Shown one piece after another: positions 1 to 5,406 of a stretch of DNA of 5,406 nucleotides (its first letter is position 1; the number at the start of each line of letters is the position of its first letter). The stretch is from positions 1-5,406 of the forward strand of contig JANXEM010000056.1 in the NCBI GenBank assembly GCA_025058435.1, written 5' to 3'. This DNA comes from Candidatus Caldarchaeum sp. Its GTDB lineage: Archaea; Thermoproteota; Nitrososphaeria_A; Caldarchaeales; Caldarchaeaceae. The notes beneath the pieces are model-generated. The model was not told the DNA's origin. It saw nothing but the letters and a program-made list of their open reading frames with translations, and made no database searches. The translations under genes were made by a program, and so were the position numbers.

Positions 1-95
1 CTTAGCATGGATAGAGCGCTGGCCTCCGGAGCCAGAGGTCGTGTGCGCATGCACCGAAGTGCTGTGCCGACAGGGTTCAAATCCCGCCGGGCCCG
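1..95 (+). tRNA. tRNA-Arg(CCG), 5'-truncated by window edge, with T-arm intron
   Basis: Decodes CGG as arginine. The window opens at tRNA position 11. The 3' D-stem strand GAGC is at 14-17, with G18-G19 at 9-10. The anticodon stem CTGGC (19-23) pairs with GCCAG (31-35) around the loop CTCCGGA, giving anticodon CCG at 26-28. The variable loop is AGGTC (36-40), and G15 (nt 5) and C48 (nt 40) can form the Levitt pair. As written the T-stem cannot form. Removing nt 44-73 gives GTGGG-TTCAAAT-CCCGC, a complete T-arm with one U-G wobble. The 3' acceptor strand CGGGCCC is at 88-94 and the discriminator G at 95. CCA is not encoded, as is usual in archaea. The missing 5' acceptor strand should read GGGCCCG. 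Mature length would be 75 nt before CCA addition. The isotype is secure from the anticodon; the 5' end cannot be checked here. Confidence 0.93.
44..73 (+). other. Archaeal tRNA intron (30 nt) at position 51/52 with bulge-helix-bulge motif
   Basis: The core 4-bp helix pairs exon GTCG (38-41) with intron CGAC (68-71). Its two 3-nt bulges are TGT (42-44) and AGG (72-74). The archaeal endonuclease rule, cutting after the second bulge nucleotide, gives cuts after 43 and after 73, exactly the joint that restores the T-stem. Inside, GCGCA (45-49) pairs with TGTGC (63-67), T50 is bulged, and GCAC (51-54) pairs with GTGC (59-62) around the tetraloop CGAA (55-58). The outer exon helix is weak (only about A36-T76 and G35-T77), so this is a relaxed hBH-type site of the kind seen at noncanonical intron positions and cut by heteromeric splicing endonucleases. 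Confidence 0.9.
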
Positions 96-100
96 CTAAG

Positions 101-106
101 TTTTTT
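101..106 (+). terminator. T6 run after tRNA-Arg, probable terminator
   Basis: Six consecutive T lie 6 nt past the tRNA 3' end. Oligo-T tracts terminate archaeal RNA polymerase, and this is the natural end for the tRNA transcript. The run is short, and the next gene starts only 25 nt later, so read-through into the peptidase gene is possible. Confidence 0.5.
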
Positions 107-130
107 GGACGGCGTCCTACCATCGAAGTC

Positions 131-1327
131 ATGTTCAGCGACATCGACGGATTGATGGGTCGTATGGGTTATGACGCTTTGGTTGTCTACGGTGAGTCGA
201 CGGCGTCATGTCCAGAGCTTGCGTACTTCGTTCGGACGGCCATACCTCGGGGAGGAATCTACGTCAAGAAAAAAGGAGCAGAGCCTCTGCTCGTGGTCAG
301 CAACCTCGACCTTGGATGCGCCAAAAAAGGAATTGTTTCAACCGTCAAGTCCTACGGAGACTATGGGCTACGGGCGCTTCAGAAACGGTACGGGCCGGGC
401 AGGGCTTTCGCCGAGCTTCTGACGGCTGTTCTCCGGAGTGAAGGTGTTGCGGGCAGTATTGCTTTAGCGGGCAGGATGGACGTCGTGCAGTCTGTTTTTG
501 TGGTTGATTTTTTGAGGCGTCGGGGTTTCCGCGTCGCTGGTTCGGCCAAGCCGACTATCGTTGACCTCTGCCGTAGGACGAAGGACGAATGGGAAATCGA
601 TAGGATACGAGATGCTGGGAAAAAGACGGTTGTCGTCGTCCAGAAGTTTGAGAAAGTTCTCGAGGATTCGAAGACGGTGAACGGGAAAGTTGTTTTCGAT
701 GGGTCGGTTTTGTCGACGAATCGTTTGAGGAAAATGGTGCGCGTTTGGTGCGCGGAGGAAGGCCTAAGCTTGGCGGAGGGTTTTATTCTGGCTGTGGGGC
801 CAGAGTCCGCCGACCCCCACTACGTCGAAGACAAAGACACCGTGATATCGGAAGGAGAGCCGATATTGTTCGACATCTACCCAGCGGAAGCTACGGGCTA
901 CCGATACGACTTCACACGAACCTACTGCGTCGGAAGGCCTCGGCCACTTTTGCGGAAGATGTATCAAGACGTTTTGGATGCGCAGCAAACGGCATTCGAC
1001 GCGATAAAAGAAAACATCCCATGCGAAATTCCTTTCACACGCGTCTGCCAGCTTTTTAGGTCAAAAAGATGGCCGACACCGCTCGACAGAGAGGTCAAGG
1101 ACAGAGGATTCATCCACGGCTTAGGCCACGGCGTTGGATTGTCTATCGGCGAAGAACCCTATTTGACGAGGTTCAACCCCTCTAAACTGGTTTTGGGCGA
1201 CGTGGTAACGGTCGAGCCGGGGCTTTATCAGCCCGGTTTCGGCGGAGTGCGTCTCGAAGACGTTGTCACGGTGACGGCTAGCGGATGCACGGTTTTGGCG
1301 GAACACCGTAAACAGCTCGAATTCTAG
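131..1327 (+). CDS. M24B family metallopeptidase (Xaa-Pro aminopeptidase/dipeptidase-like)
   Basis: A 398-residue pita-bread-fold enzyme that should cleave X-Pro bonds at peptide N-termini in the cytosol, using two metal ions. The N-terminal creatinase-like domain (about 1-145) opens with a typical GYDALVVYG strand. The catalytic domain (about 150-398) has all five metal ligands: D248 (LFDIY), D260 (YDFTRT), H333 (HGLGHGVG), E362 (VEPGLY) and E376 (VRLED). It also has substrate-site histidines H230 (DPHY) and H329. The GPESADPH...FDIYP...TRT pattern places it in the M24B subgroup with FDIxP-type motifs. Sequence cannot separate aminopeptidase from dipeptidase specificity. The ATG at 131 is chosen because the open frame extends upstream to a GTG at 41, but that stretch is tRNA and intron, and no other in-frame start lies between 95 and 131. 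No Shine-Dalgarno is visible, so the mRNA may be leaderless. The gene overlaps the DUF92 gene by 4 bp, tail to tail. Confidence 0.92.
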   Translation: MFSDIDGLMGRMGYDALVVYGESTASCPELAYFVRTAIPRGGIYVKKKGAEPLLVVSNLDLGCAKKGIVSTVKSYGDYGLRALQKRYGPGRAFAELLTAVLRSEGVAGSIALAGRMDVVQSVFVVDFLRRRGFRVAGSAKPTIVDLCRRTKDEWEIDRIRDAGKKTVVVVQKFEKVLEDSKTVNGKVVFDGSVLSTNRLRKMVRVWCAEEGLSLAEGFILAVGPESADPHYVEDKDTVISEGEPILFDIYPAEATGYRYDFTRTYCVGRPRPLLRKMYQDVLDAQQTAFDAIKENIPCEIPFTRVCQLFRSKRWPTPLDREVKDRGFIHGLGHGVGLSIGEEPYLTRFNPSKLVLGDVVTVEPGLYQPGFGGVRLEDVVTVTASGCTVLAEHRKQLEF

Positions 1328-2124
1328 TACAGATACGCCCAGAGGCTGTAGGCCGCGAAGGCCCCGTAGAAAGACGCCAACAAATTGACCAAATCGTTGT
1401 TAACATACCTGTTTCCAGAAACGTATTCTGTCTCCTTGCCGCAGTGTTTCTTGACTTCGACTGCCCTGCCGCAGACCGAACATCTGTACCTCGACTGGAA
1501 AAGGCCGCCGACCACGCTGTCGAACAAACTTCCCGTAAACCCGGAAAAAACACAGACAACCGCCGTCGCGTAAACACCCCACGACGTCCCGAAAAACACG
1601 TCATACAGCAAAACCGACAGCGCAACAATCAAACCCGTCAACAAACCGGCGAACAGTCCAAGGACGCTGACCGCGCCTGGTGTGCCCGGGCTGGCCGGTT
1701 TCAACGAAGTGATCATGCGGGGAGGCTTTTTGGAGAGGAGGCCGATTTCAGTTGACATCGTGTCGGCGAAGACTGAAGAAATAGCTCCTACGAACATCAC
1801 AAACGAAGAGGAAGGGTTGTCGAAAAAGTAACCGGCAGCGGCGAGAAGGGCCGCGGCGGAGCCGTTGGACAGGACGTTAGTCCACGTCCGAACCCCTCTT
1901 CCGTATTCGCCGTATTTTTCCCGGTAGCGGTAACGGGTCGTGAAACCAGCCACCACGAAGAAGACGAGAAGAAGTAGAAAATGGATGCGTCCGCCCAAAA
2001 CATATATCACGTATCCGACGAAAACCGCCGCGGTAACCCCCTTGAAGTCGAGGAAACGACCGGCCAAAGCAACTACGCCGGCGAGCGCGATGACGACGGT
2101 CGCTTCGAGCAAAACCGGCAACAA
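1324..2124 (-). CDS. DUF92/TIGR00297 family integral membrane protein (possible prenyl-phosphate kinase)
   Basis: A 266-residue polytopic protein. Hydrophobic segments lie near 4-22, 30-60, 88-120, 150-175, 183-205 and 243-264, probably six or seven helices. Family hallmarks are TNVLSNG (82-88), ADTMSTEIG (120-128), ITS...SPGTPGAVS (138-153), GSLFDSVVGGLFQ (198-210) and NNDLVN (242-247). A cytosolic loop holds CSVCG...HCG (C215, C218, H227, C228), the Cys cluster usual in DUF92. The plant member VTE6 is a phytyl-phosphate kinase. A role in phosphorylating a prenyl phosphate for archaeal lipid or quinone synthesis is inference only. The start is TTG at 2124: the frame is blocked by the hisS TGA three codons upstream, and the nearby ATG (2131-2129) is out of frame. 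It follows hisS by 6 nt in the same frame, so both genes are probably on one mRNA. No transfer signs or defects are seen. Confidence 0.88.
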   Translation of the reverse strand: MLPVLLEATVVIALAGVVALAGRFLDFKGVTAAVFVGYVIYVLGGRIHFLLLLVFFVVAGFTTRYRYREKYGEYGRGVRTWTNVLSNGSAAALLAAAGYFFDNPSSSFVMFVGAISSVFADTMSTEIGLLSKKPPRMITSLKPASPGTPGAVSVLGLFAGLLTGLIVALSVLLYDVFFGTSWGVYATAVVCVFSGFTGSLFDSVVGGLFQSRYRCSVCGRAVEVKKHCGKETEYVSGNRYVNNDLVNLLASFYGAFAAYSLWAYLY

Positions 2125-2129
2125 AAACC

Positions 2130-2134
2130 ATCAC
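2130..2134 (-). promoter_or_regulatory. Weak Shine-Dalgarno-like GTGAT before the DUF92 TTG start
   Basis: On the minus strand GTGAT (2134-2130) matches part of the archaeal GGAGGTGAT consensus and sits 5 nt before the TTG start. It includes the hisS stop codon TGA (2133-2131). The match is short, so support is modest, but it favours the 2124 start and coupled termination-reinitiation. Confidence 0.3.
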
Positions 2135-3426
2135 ATTTGCAAAAAACCGAAAACCTCCTCCAAGGAGCCGGTAAACTGGGTTTTAGCAACCAAGTCACGC
2201 ACAGTAACCTTGTTATCCTTCATTTCGTTTTCTCCGACTATGATGAGGTATTTGGCGCCTTTGTTGACGGCGGTTTCGATGACGTCGGAAAGCCTTTTCC
2301 TGACGACGTCGACGGCGACGGCCGCCCCCCTGCTGCGGAAAGCGTCGGCAACACGTAAACCATATCCCGCGGCCTTTTCACCCACGACCGCCAACACAAC
2401 CGACGGAGACGCGAGATATTCGACGGTTTTTTTCTTCATCAAAAACATCTGAATCCTCGTAATGCCGATCGAACATCCGACAGCCGGCGTGGGCTGGCCG
2501 CCGAAAAGCTCAACCAACCCATCGTATCTTCCGCCGCCGTTGAAAGAAAGCGGCTCGTCGGCAATCTTCTGTTCGAAAATCATCCCCGTGTAGTATTCGA
2601 GGCCGCGGGCGAACCCAAGGTCGACTTCGAGATGCATGTCGCGGTCGATTTCAAAAAGAATGTCAAGAATGCTGGAAAGGTTTTCCGACGACTGGCGGGC
2701 CTTTTCCCACGGCGTCAGCAGGTCGGATGCTTTTGACATGATTTCTCGGCTCCCTTTCATCTCGGTTAACCGTTGCATGGCCTTCACTGCTTCGGGTTCA
2801 ACATGCTGTTCCGCGAGGGCGAATGCTTCTTTCTGCATTTTCCTGTCTATGTATGAGAGGATGCTGTCCTGAATTTTCTGGTCGACTTTTTCCATCAAGC
2901 CGCGGAGAATCCCGACATGTCCGATTTTGAAGATGTATTCTCCTATTCCGAGCTTGTTGAAGACGTCTCTGCTGGCGACCAGAATTTCGACGTCGCTCGT
3001 CGGGTCTCTGCTTCCCAGAAGCTCGAGACCGCCCTGCCAAAACCGTCTCCTCCTCCCCCACTGCGGCTCGTCGTAGCGGTAGCAGTCGGCGATGTATCCG
3101 AGACGAAGAGGGAGGGCCTTCCTCGAAAGCTTCAACGCCACAAGCCTCGCGATAGAGGCCGTTACCTCGGGCCTGAGAACGAGCTTACGGCCGTGCGGGT
3201 CGTCGAAAACAAACATCCGATGCCTAATTTCCTCACCCGACTTGGCCTCAAAAAGCTCCAGATATTCCAAGGTGGGTGTTTCCACCTCCTCGTACCCGTA
3301 GAGCCGATACACCTCCCTTATCACGTCCACTATCCGCTGCTTGACGGCGAATTCTTCGGGCAGGAGGTCATCCATCCCCTTCGGAGTTTCAAACCGCAAC
3401 CCACACACCGGAGCCAGACGCTTCAT
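2131..3426 (-). CDS. hisS: Histidyl-tRNA synthetase
   Basis: A class II aminoacyl-tRNA synthetase that charges tRNA-His with histidine in the cytosol. At 431 residues it is normal length for archaeal and bacterial HisRS. Motif 1 lies around 46-53 (EEVETPTL, P51). RPEVT (85-89) is part of the active site. Motif 2 spans 115-134 (CYRYDEPQWGRRRR...), with catalytic R117. The HisRS-specific HisA motif is FARGLEYYTG (272-281) with R274; E277 stands where many HisRS have Asp. The HisB motif is NGGGRYDGL (296-304). Motif 3 is VGCSIGITRI (316-325), with R324. The anticodon-binding domain occupies about 343-431. Intact HisA and HisB argue against the catalytically dead paralogue HisZ, and no histidine biosynthesis genes are adjacent. 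The ATG at 3426 fits the conserved ETPKGMDDLLPEE start region. No clear Shine-Dalgarno precedes it. It heads a two-gene unit with DUF92 and is divergent from the protease gene. Confidence 0.95.
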   Translation of the reverse strand: MKRLAPVCGLRFETPKGMDDLLPEEFAVKQRIVDVIREVYRLYGYEEVETPTLEYLELFEAKSGEEIRHRMFVFDDPHGRKLVLRPEVTASIARLVALKLSRKALPLRLGYIADCYRYDEPQWGRRRRFWQGGLELLGSRDPTSDVEILVASRDVFNKLGIGEYIFKIGHVGILRGLMEKVDQKIQDSILSYIDRKMQKEAFALAEQHVEPEAVKAMQRLTEMKGSREIMSKASDLLTPWEKARQSSENLSSILDILFEIDRDMHLEVDLGFARGLEYYTGMIFEQKIADEPLSFNGGGRYDGLVELFGGQPTPAVGCSIGITRIQMFLMKKKTVEYLASPSVVLAVVGEKAAGYGLRVADAFRSRGAAVAVDVVRKRLSDVIETAVNKGAKYLIIVGENEMKDNKVTVRDLVAKTQFTGSLEEVFGFLQM

Positions 3427-3468
3427 CTGTCTATTTAGCCGTTAACGAAATGATGGATTCATGCATCA

Positions 3469-3477
3469 GATATATTA
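3469..3477 (+). promoter_or_regulatory. TATA-like box for the HtrA-like protease gene
   Basis: GATATATTA is the most AT-rich, TATA-like stretch in the 73-bp divergent spacer. Its centre is about 27 bp before the protease ATG, the usual box-to-start-site distance in archaea. Transcription would therefore begin at or next to the ATG, giving a leaderless mRNA. This agrees with the absence of a Shine-Dalgarno sequence before 3500. Confidence 0.5.
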
Positions 3478-3478
3478 C
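3469..3478 (-). promoter_or_regulatory. Same TATA-like element read for hisS-DUF92
   Basis: On the minus strand this reads TAATATATC. Start-site spacing of about 27 bp would put initiation near 3446, with a leader of about 20 nt before the hisS ATG. The spacer holds no better minus-strand candidate: CTAAATAG (3439-3432) is too close to the start codon. One near-symmetric AT element may thus serve both directions. Confidence 0.33.
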
Positions 3479-3499
3479 CAGCCGCCACAGACTTGAGCC

Positions 3500-4642
3500 A
3501 TGGCCTCACGCCAGGCCCTCGGAGCAGTCTTCGCCATCCTCATCATTTTAACGGGGCTAAATTTCTTCTTCCTAAACGGCATCAGAGAGGAGAGTTTGCA
3601 GATTCGGCAAATCCTTTCAACGATGACTCCTGTAACCGTGGAAAGAACCGTCACGCAGGTCTCCTACGTATCAACCGTTGTAACCGTTCAAGCAACACTT
3701 GCCAGCTATTCCGAAATCTATGAGGCGGTAAAAGATTCGGTTGTGCTCATACGGGTTTTTACGACGGGGGGACAAGGTCTTGGCTCTGGGTTCGTCTACG
3801 ACACAAACGGGCATATCATAACCAACCACCACGTCATCCGTGGAGCCACGTCAATTAGGGTTGTCTTCGCCAACGGCGACATGTATGCCGCAAAGGTCGT
3901 GGGAACGGACATCGACAGCGACCTCGCCGTCATCAGGATTGAAAACCCGCCATCTGGCTTGAAACCCCTAAAACTCGGAAACTCCACAGCCCTCAAAATA
4001 GGCGAAGAAGTGATAGCCATCGGCAACCCCTTCGGCCTCGAAGGAACCCTGACCACCGGAGTCGTCAGCCAGAAAGGCCGACTTCTTCCGACCGGAAGGG
4101 GATACTCCATCCCGGGAGTCATTCAAACCGACGCGGCCATCAACCCGGGAAACTCCGGCGGCCCGCTCCTCAACATGCTAGGCGAAGTCGTGGGGGTTAA
4201 CACAGCCATCGAAGCAACAGGCGTCGGAATCGGTTACGCAGTCCCGTCCTCCATCGTGGCCCGTGTAGTTCCTTCACTCATCGAAAAAGGAAGTTACCAA
4301 AGGAGCTGGATGGGCGTCAGCGGAACAACCCTCGACATGGACATAGCCGCGGCCGGAGGATACACGGTCAAAAAAGGTGTGCTGATATCGGATGTGGTTC
4401 AAAACAGCCCAGCCCAGAAATCGGGGCTGAGAGGCGGAACCCGAAACGTCGTGGTCAACGGAATCCCCGTAAGGGTCGGAGGAGACGTCATAATCGCCAT
4501 CAACGACCAGCCCATCAACAGCATCGACGACCTCATCACCTACCTCGAAGAAAAAACAGCACCAGGACAAACCATCACCCTTACAATCGTCCGAAACAAC
4601 CAAACTCTCCAGATACCACTGAGGCTCGAAACAAGACCGTAG
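3500..4642 (+). CDS. Membrane-anchored HtrA/Deg-like S1C serine protease with one PDZ domain
   Basis: A 380-residue trypsin-fold protease, probably acting outside the cytoplasmic membrane in protein quality control. One hydrophobic helix (about 7-25) after R4 lacks an obvious signal-peptidase site, so it probably acts as an N-in anchor. A Thr/Val/Ser-rich stalk (about 28-70) links it to the protease domain (about 71-262). The triad is complete: H111 (TNHHVI), D141 (DSDLAVI) and S219 (GNSGGPL), with oxyanion-loop GNPFGL at 175-180. A single PDZ domain (about 265-377) holds GVLISDVVQNSPAQKSGL and GGDVIIAINDQPI. It carries the RGGTRNVVVNGIPVRV insertion (about 311-326) seen in many archaeal and cyanobacterial/plant Deg proteins. 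One PDZ makes it more like DegS/HhoA than the two-PDZ DegP. ATG 3500 is well supported by the anchor and the promoter spacing. The gene is monocistronic and ends 2 bp from the convergent FAH-family gene. Confidence 0.94.
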   Translation: MASRQALGAVFAILIILTGLNFFFLNGIREESLQIRQILSTMTPVTVERTVTQVSYVSTVVTVQATLASYSEIYEAVKDSVVLIRVFTTGGQGLGSGFVYDTNGHIITNHHVIRGATSIRVVFANGDMYAAKVVGTDIDSDLAVIRIENPPSGLKPLKLGNSTALKIGEEVIAIGNPFGLEGTLTTGVVSQKGRLLPTGRGYSIPGVIQTDAAINPGNSGGPLLNMLGEVVGVNTAIEATGVGIGYAVPSSIVARVVPSLIEKGSYQRSWMGVSGTTLDMDIAAAGGYTVKKGVLISDVVQNSPAQKSGLRGGTRNVVVNGIPVRVGGDVIIAINDQPINSIDDLITYLEEKTAPGQTITLTIVRNNQTLQIPLRLETRP

Positions 4643-4644
4643 CA

Positions 4645-5406
4645 TCAATACCTGTCTCTGACAACCGTGTTACGGAGCAAACCGATTTTCTCTATTTCAG
4701 CTTCCACGACATCTCCTTCGCTGAGAAACCGTCCGCCACCAGCCGCCACACCGGGAGGCGTGCCAGTCGCGATGATGTCGCCGGGCTCAAGAGTTAAACC
4801 GTCGGAAACGTATTCAACCAGCTCATCGATTTTGAAATACATGTCTTTCGTCGAACCATTCTGCCTAACTTCGCCGTTTACCTTCAGGATGAGCTGAAGA
4901 GGATAAGGCGAGCCGATTTCATCTTTCGTTACAAGGTAGGGCCCGCAGGGCGCCGCGTTGTCGAGGCCTTTCCCCAGAACCCAGTTCTGACCAAAAGGGT
5001 TCAACTGTTGCGGCCAACCCGGTGGAAACTGTTTGTCCCTGAAGCTGACGTCGTTGAACACCGTGTAGCCAGCCACGTAGTCGTAGGCCTTTTTTCTGTC
5101 GATGTATTTTCCGCGTTTCCCGATGACTACGGCCAATTCAATCTCATAGTCAACCTGATGGGATGACCTGGGAATTATAATTTCGCCTTCATGACCCACG
5201 AGTGTGTTGGCGAATTTTGTGAAAAAATACGGCTTTTCCGGAACTTTCATCTTCATCTCTTCGCCGTGCGCAACGTAGTTTGCGGCTACACACAGAATTT
5301 TTCTCGCATCGGGCACCGGCGGCTTAAGGGCGGTTGCTGACGGGCTTCGGTACAGGTGTTTGTCCAAGCCAAAAGACCGTGCCTCTTTCTCGAGTTTGGC
5401 CACGAA
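4645..5406 (-). CDS. Fumarylacetoacetate hydrolase (FAH) family protein, N-terminus beyond window
   Basis: Metal-dependent FAH-superfamily enzyme. Relatives include acylpyruvases/oxaloacetate decarboxylases (FAHD1), fumarylpyruvate hydrolase and 2-hydroxyhepta-2,4-diene-1,7-dioate isomerase. The substrate cannot be told from sequence. Counting from the GTG at 5403, the catalytic domain starts at KILCVAANYVAHGEE (35-49). Ligand residues are E87 and E89 (DYEIELAVVIG) and D118 (FNDVSFRD). K145 (GKGLDN) and the TGTPPGVAAG loop (213-222) complete the site. The frame is open through the window edge, and family members usually have 60-70 residues before the catalytic domain, versus about 34 here. 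The GTG is therefore probably internal and the true start lies past 5406. The C-terminus is complete (TGA, 4647-4645). Any operon partners upstream are outside the window. Confidence 0.9.
   Translation of the reverse strand, partial: FVAKLEKEARSFGLDKHLYRSPSATALKPPVPDARKILCVAANYVAHGEEMKMKVPEKPYFFTKFANTLVGHEGEIIIPRSSHQVDYEIELAVVIGKRGKYIDRKKAYDYVAGYTVFNDVSFRDKQFPPGWPQQLNPFGQNWVLGKGLDNAAPCGPYLVTKDEIGSPYPLQLILKVNGEVRQNGSTKDMYFKIDELVEYVSDGLTLEPGDIIATGTPPGVAAGGGRFLSEGDVVEAEIEKIGLLRNTVVRDRY

Noticed and set aside
71..87. T-stem mismatches suggesting a tRNA pseudogene
   Set aside because: The mismatches vanish when the BHB-defined intron is removed; all other arms and tertiary pairs are intact.
1278..1628. 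116-codon minus-strand frame overlapping the end of the DUF92 gene
   Set aside because: It is out of frame with a clear membrane protein, Arg/Ser-rich and without recognisable features.
1940..2452. 170-codon plus-strand frame crossing the DUF92/hisS junction
   Set aside because: It is antisense to two well-supported genes, is biased to Lys/Thr/Pro as expected from reverse reading of their codons, and shows no recognisable motif.
2131..3426. HisZ (ATP phosphoribosyltransferase regulatory subunit) instead of HisRS
   Set aside because: The RGLEYYTG and GGGRYDGL motifs, motif 2 and 3 arginines and an anticodon-binding domain are all present, and no his biosynthesis genes adjoin.
2917..3438. 173-codon plus-strand frame antisense to hisS
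   Set aside because: It lies almost wholly opposite the conserved HisRS motif 1-2 region, has no family resemblance and no promoter.
4274..4648. 124-codon minus-strand frame opposite the protease PDZ region
   Set aside because: It is a mirror of a strongly conserved coding region, with odd Asp/Val/Cys-rich composition and no motif.
1..5406. Mobile element, CRISPR array or defence island
   Set aside because: No direct repeats, terminal inverted repeats, integrase/transposase, or nuclease/toxin-like proteins were seen. The tRNA could be an integration target, but nothing downstream resembles an element and no repeated tRNA 3' end was noticed.

Overview
The window looks archaeal. The strongest evidence is at its left edge. 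A tRNA-Arg(CCG) gene, cut by the window boundary, carries a 30-nt intron in the T-arm, framed by a bulge-helix-bulge that places the splice sites unambiguously. It encodes no 3' CCA and is followed by a T-run. Protein features agree: an archaeal-type histidyl-tRNA synthetase, a DUF92/TIGR00297 membrane protein, a membrane-anchored HtrA-like protease, a TATA-like box rather than -35/-10 elements, and almost no Shine-Dalgarno sequences. Moderate G+C (about half by eye), tight packing and a noncanonical tRNA intron suggest the Thaumarchaeota/Aigarchaeota/Crenarchaeota side of the Archaea. An aigarchaeote such as a Caldiarchaeum relative is a guess, not a demonstrated assignment.

Layout. 1-95 (+): 3' part of intron-containing tRNA-Arg(CCG), then a T6 run. 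131-1327 (+): M24B (Xaa-Pro aminopeptidase/dipeptidase-like) metallopeptidase. 1324-2124 (-): DUF92 membrane protein, meeting the peptidase tail to tail, with both stops inside one CTAG. 2131-3426 (-): hisS, directly upstream of the DUF92 gene and almost certainly co-transcribed with it. 3427-3499: a 73-bp divergent promoter region with a TATA-like box. 3500-4642 (+): S1C/HtrA protease with an N-terminal membrane anchor and one PDZ domain. 4645-5406 (-): 3' part of a fumarylacetoacetate-hydrolase-family gene running off the right edge, 2 bp from the protease gene.

The genes do not form one pathway. tRNA-Arg and HisRS serve translation. The two peptidases serve peptide turnover (cytosolic) and extracytoplasmic protein quality control. 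DUF92 is probably a membrane lipid/prenyl-phosphate enzyme. The FAH-family enzyme probably acts on a small oxo-acid. No mobile element, CRISPR array, phage gene or defence system was seen. The most notable feature is the T-arm intron, which also shows that the longest open frame for the peptidase (from 41) wrongly runs back into the tRNA. No stretch over 300 bp lacks a gene.
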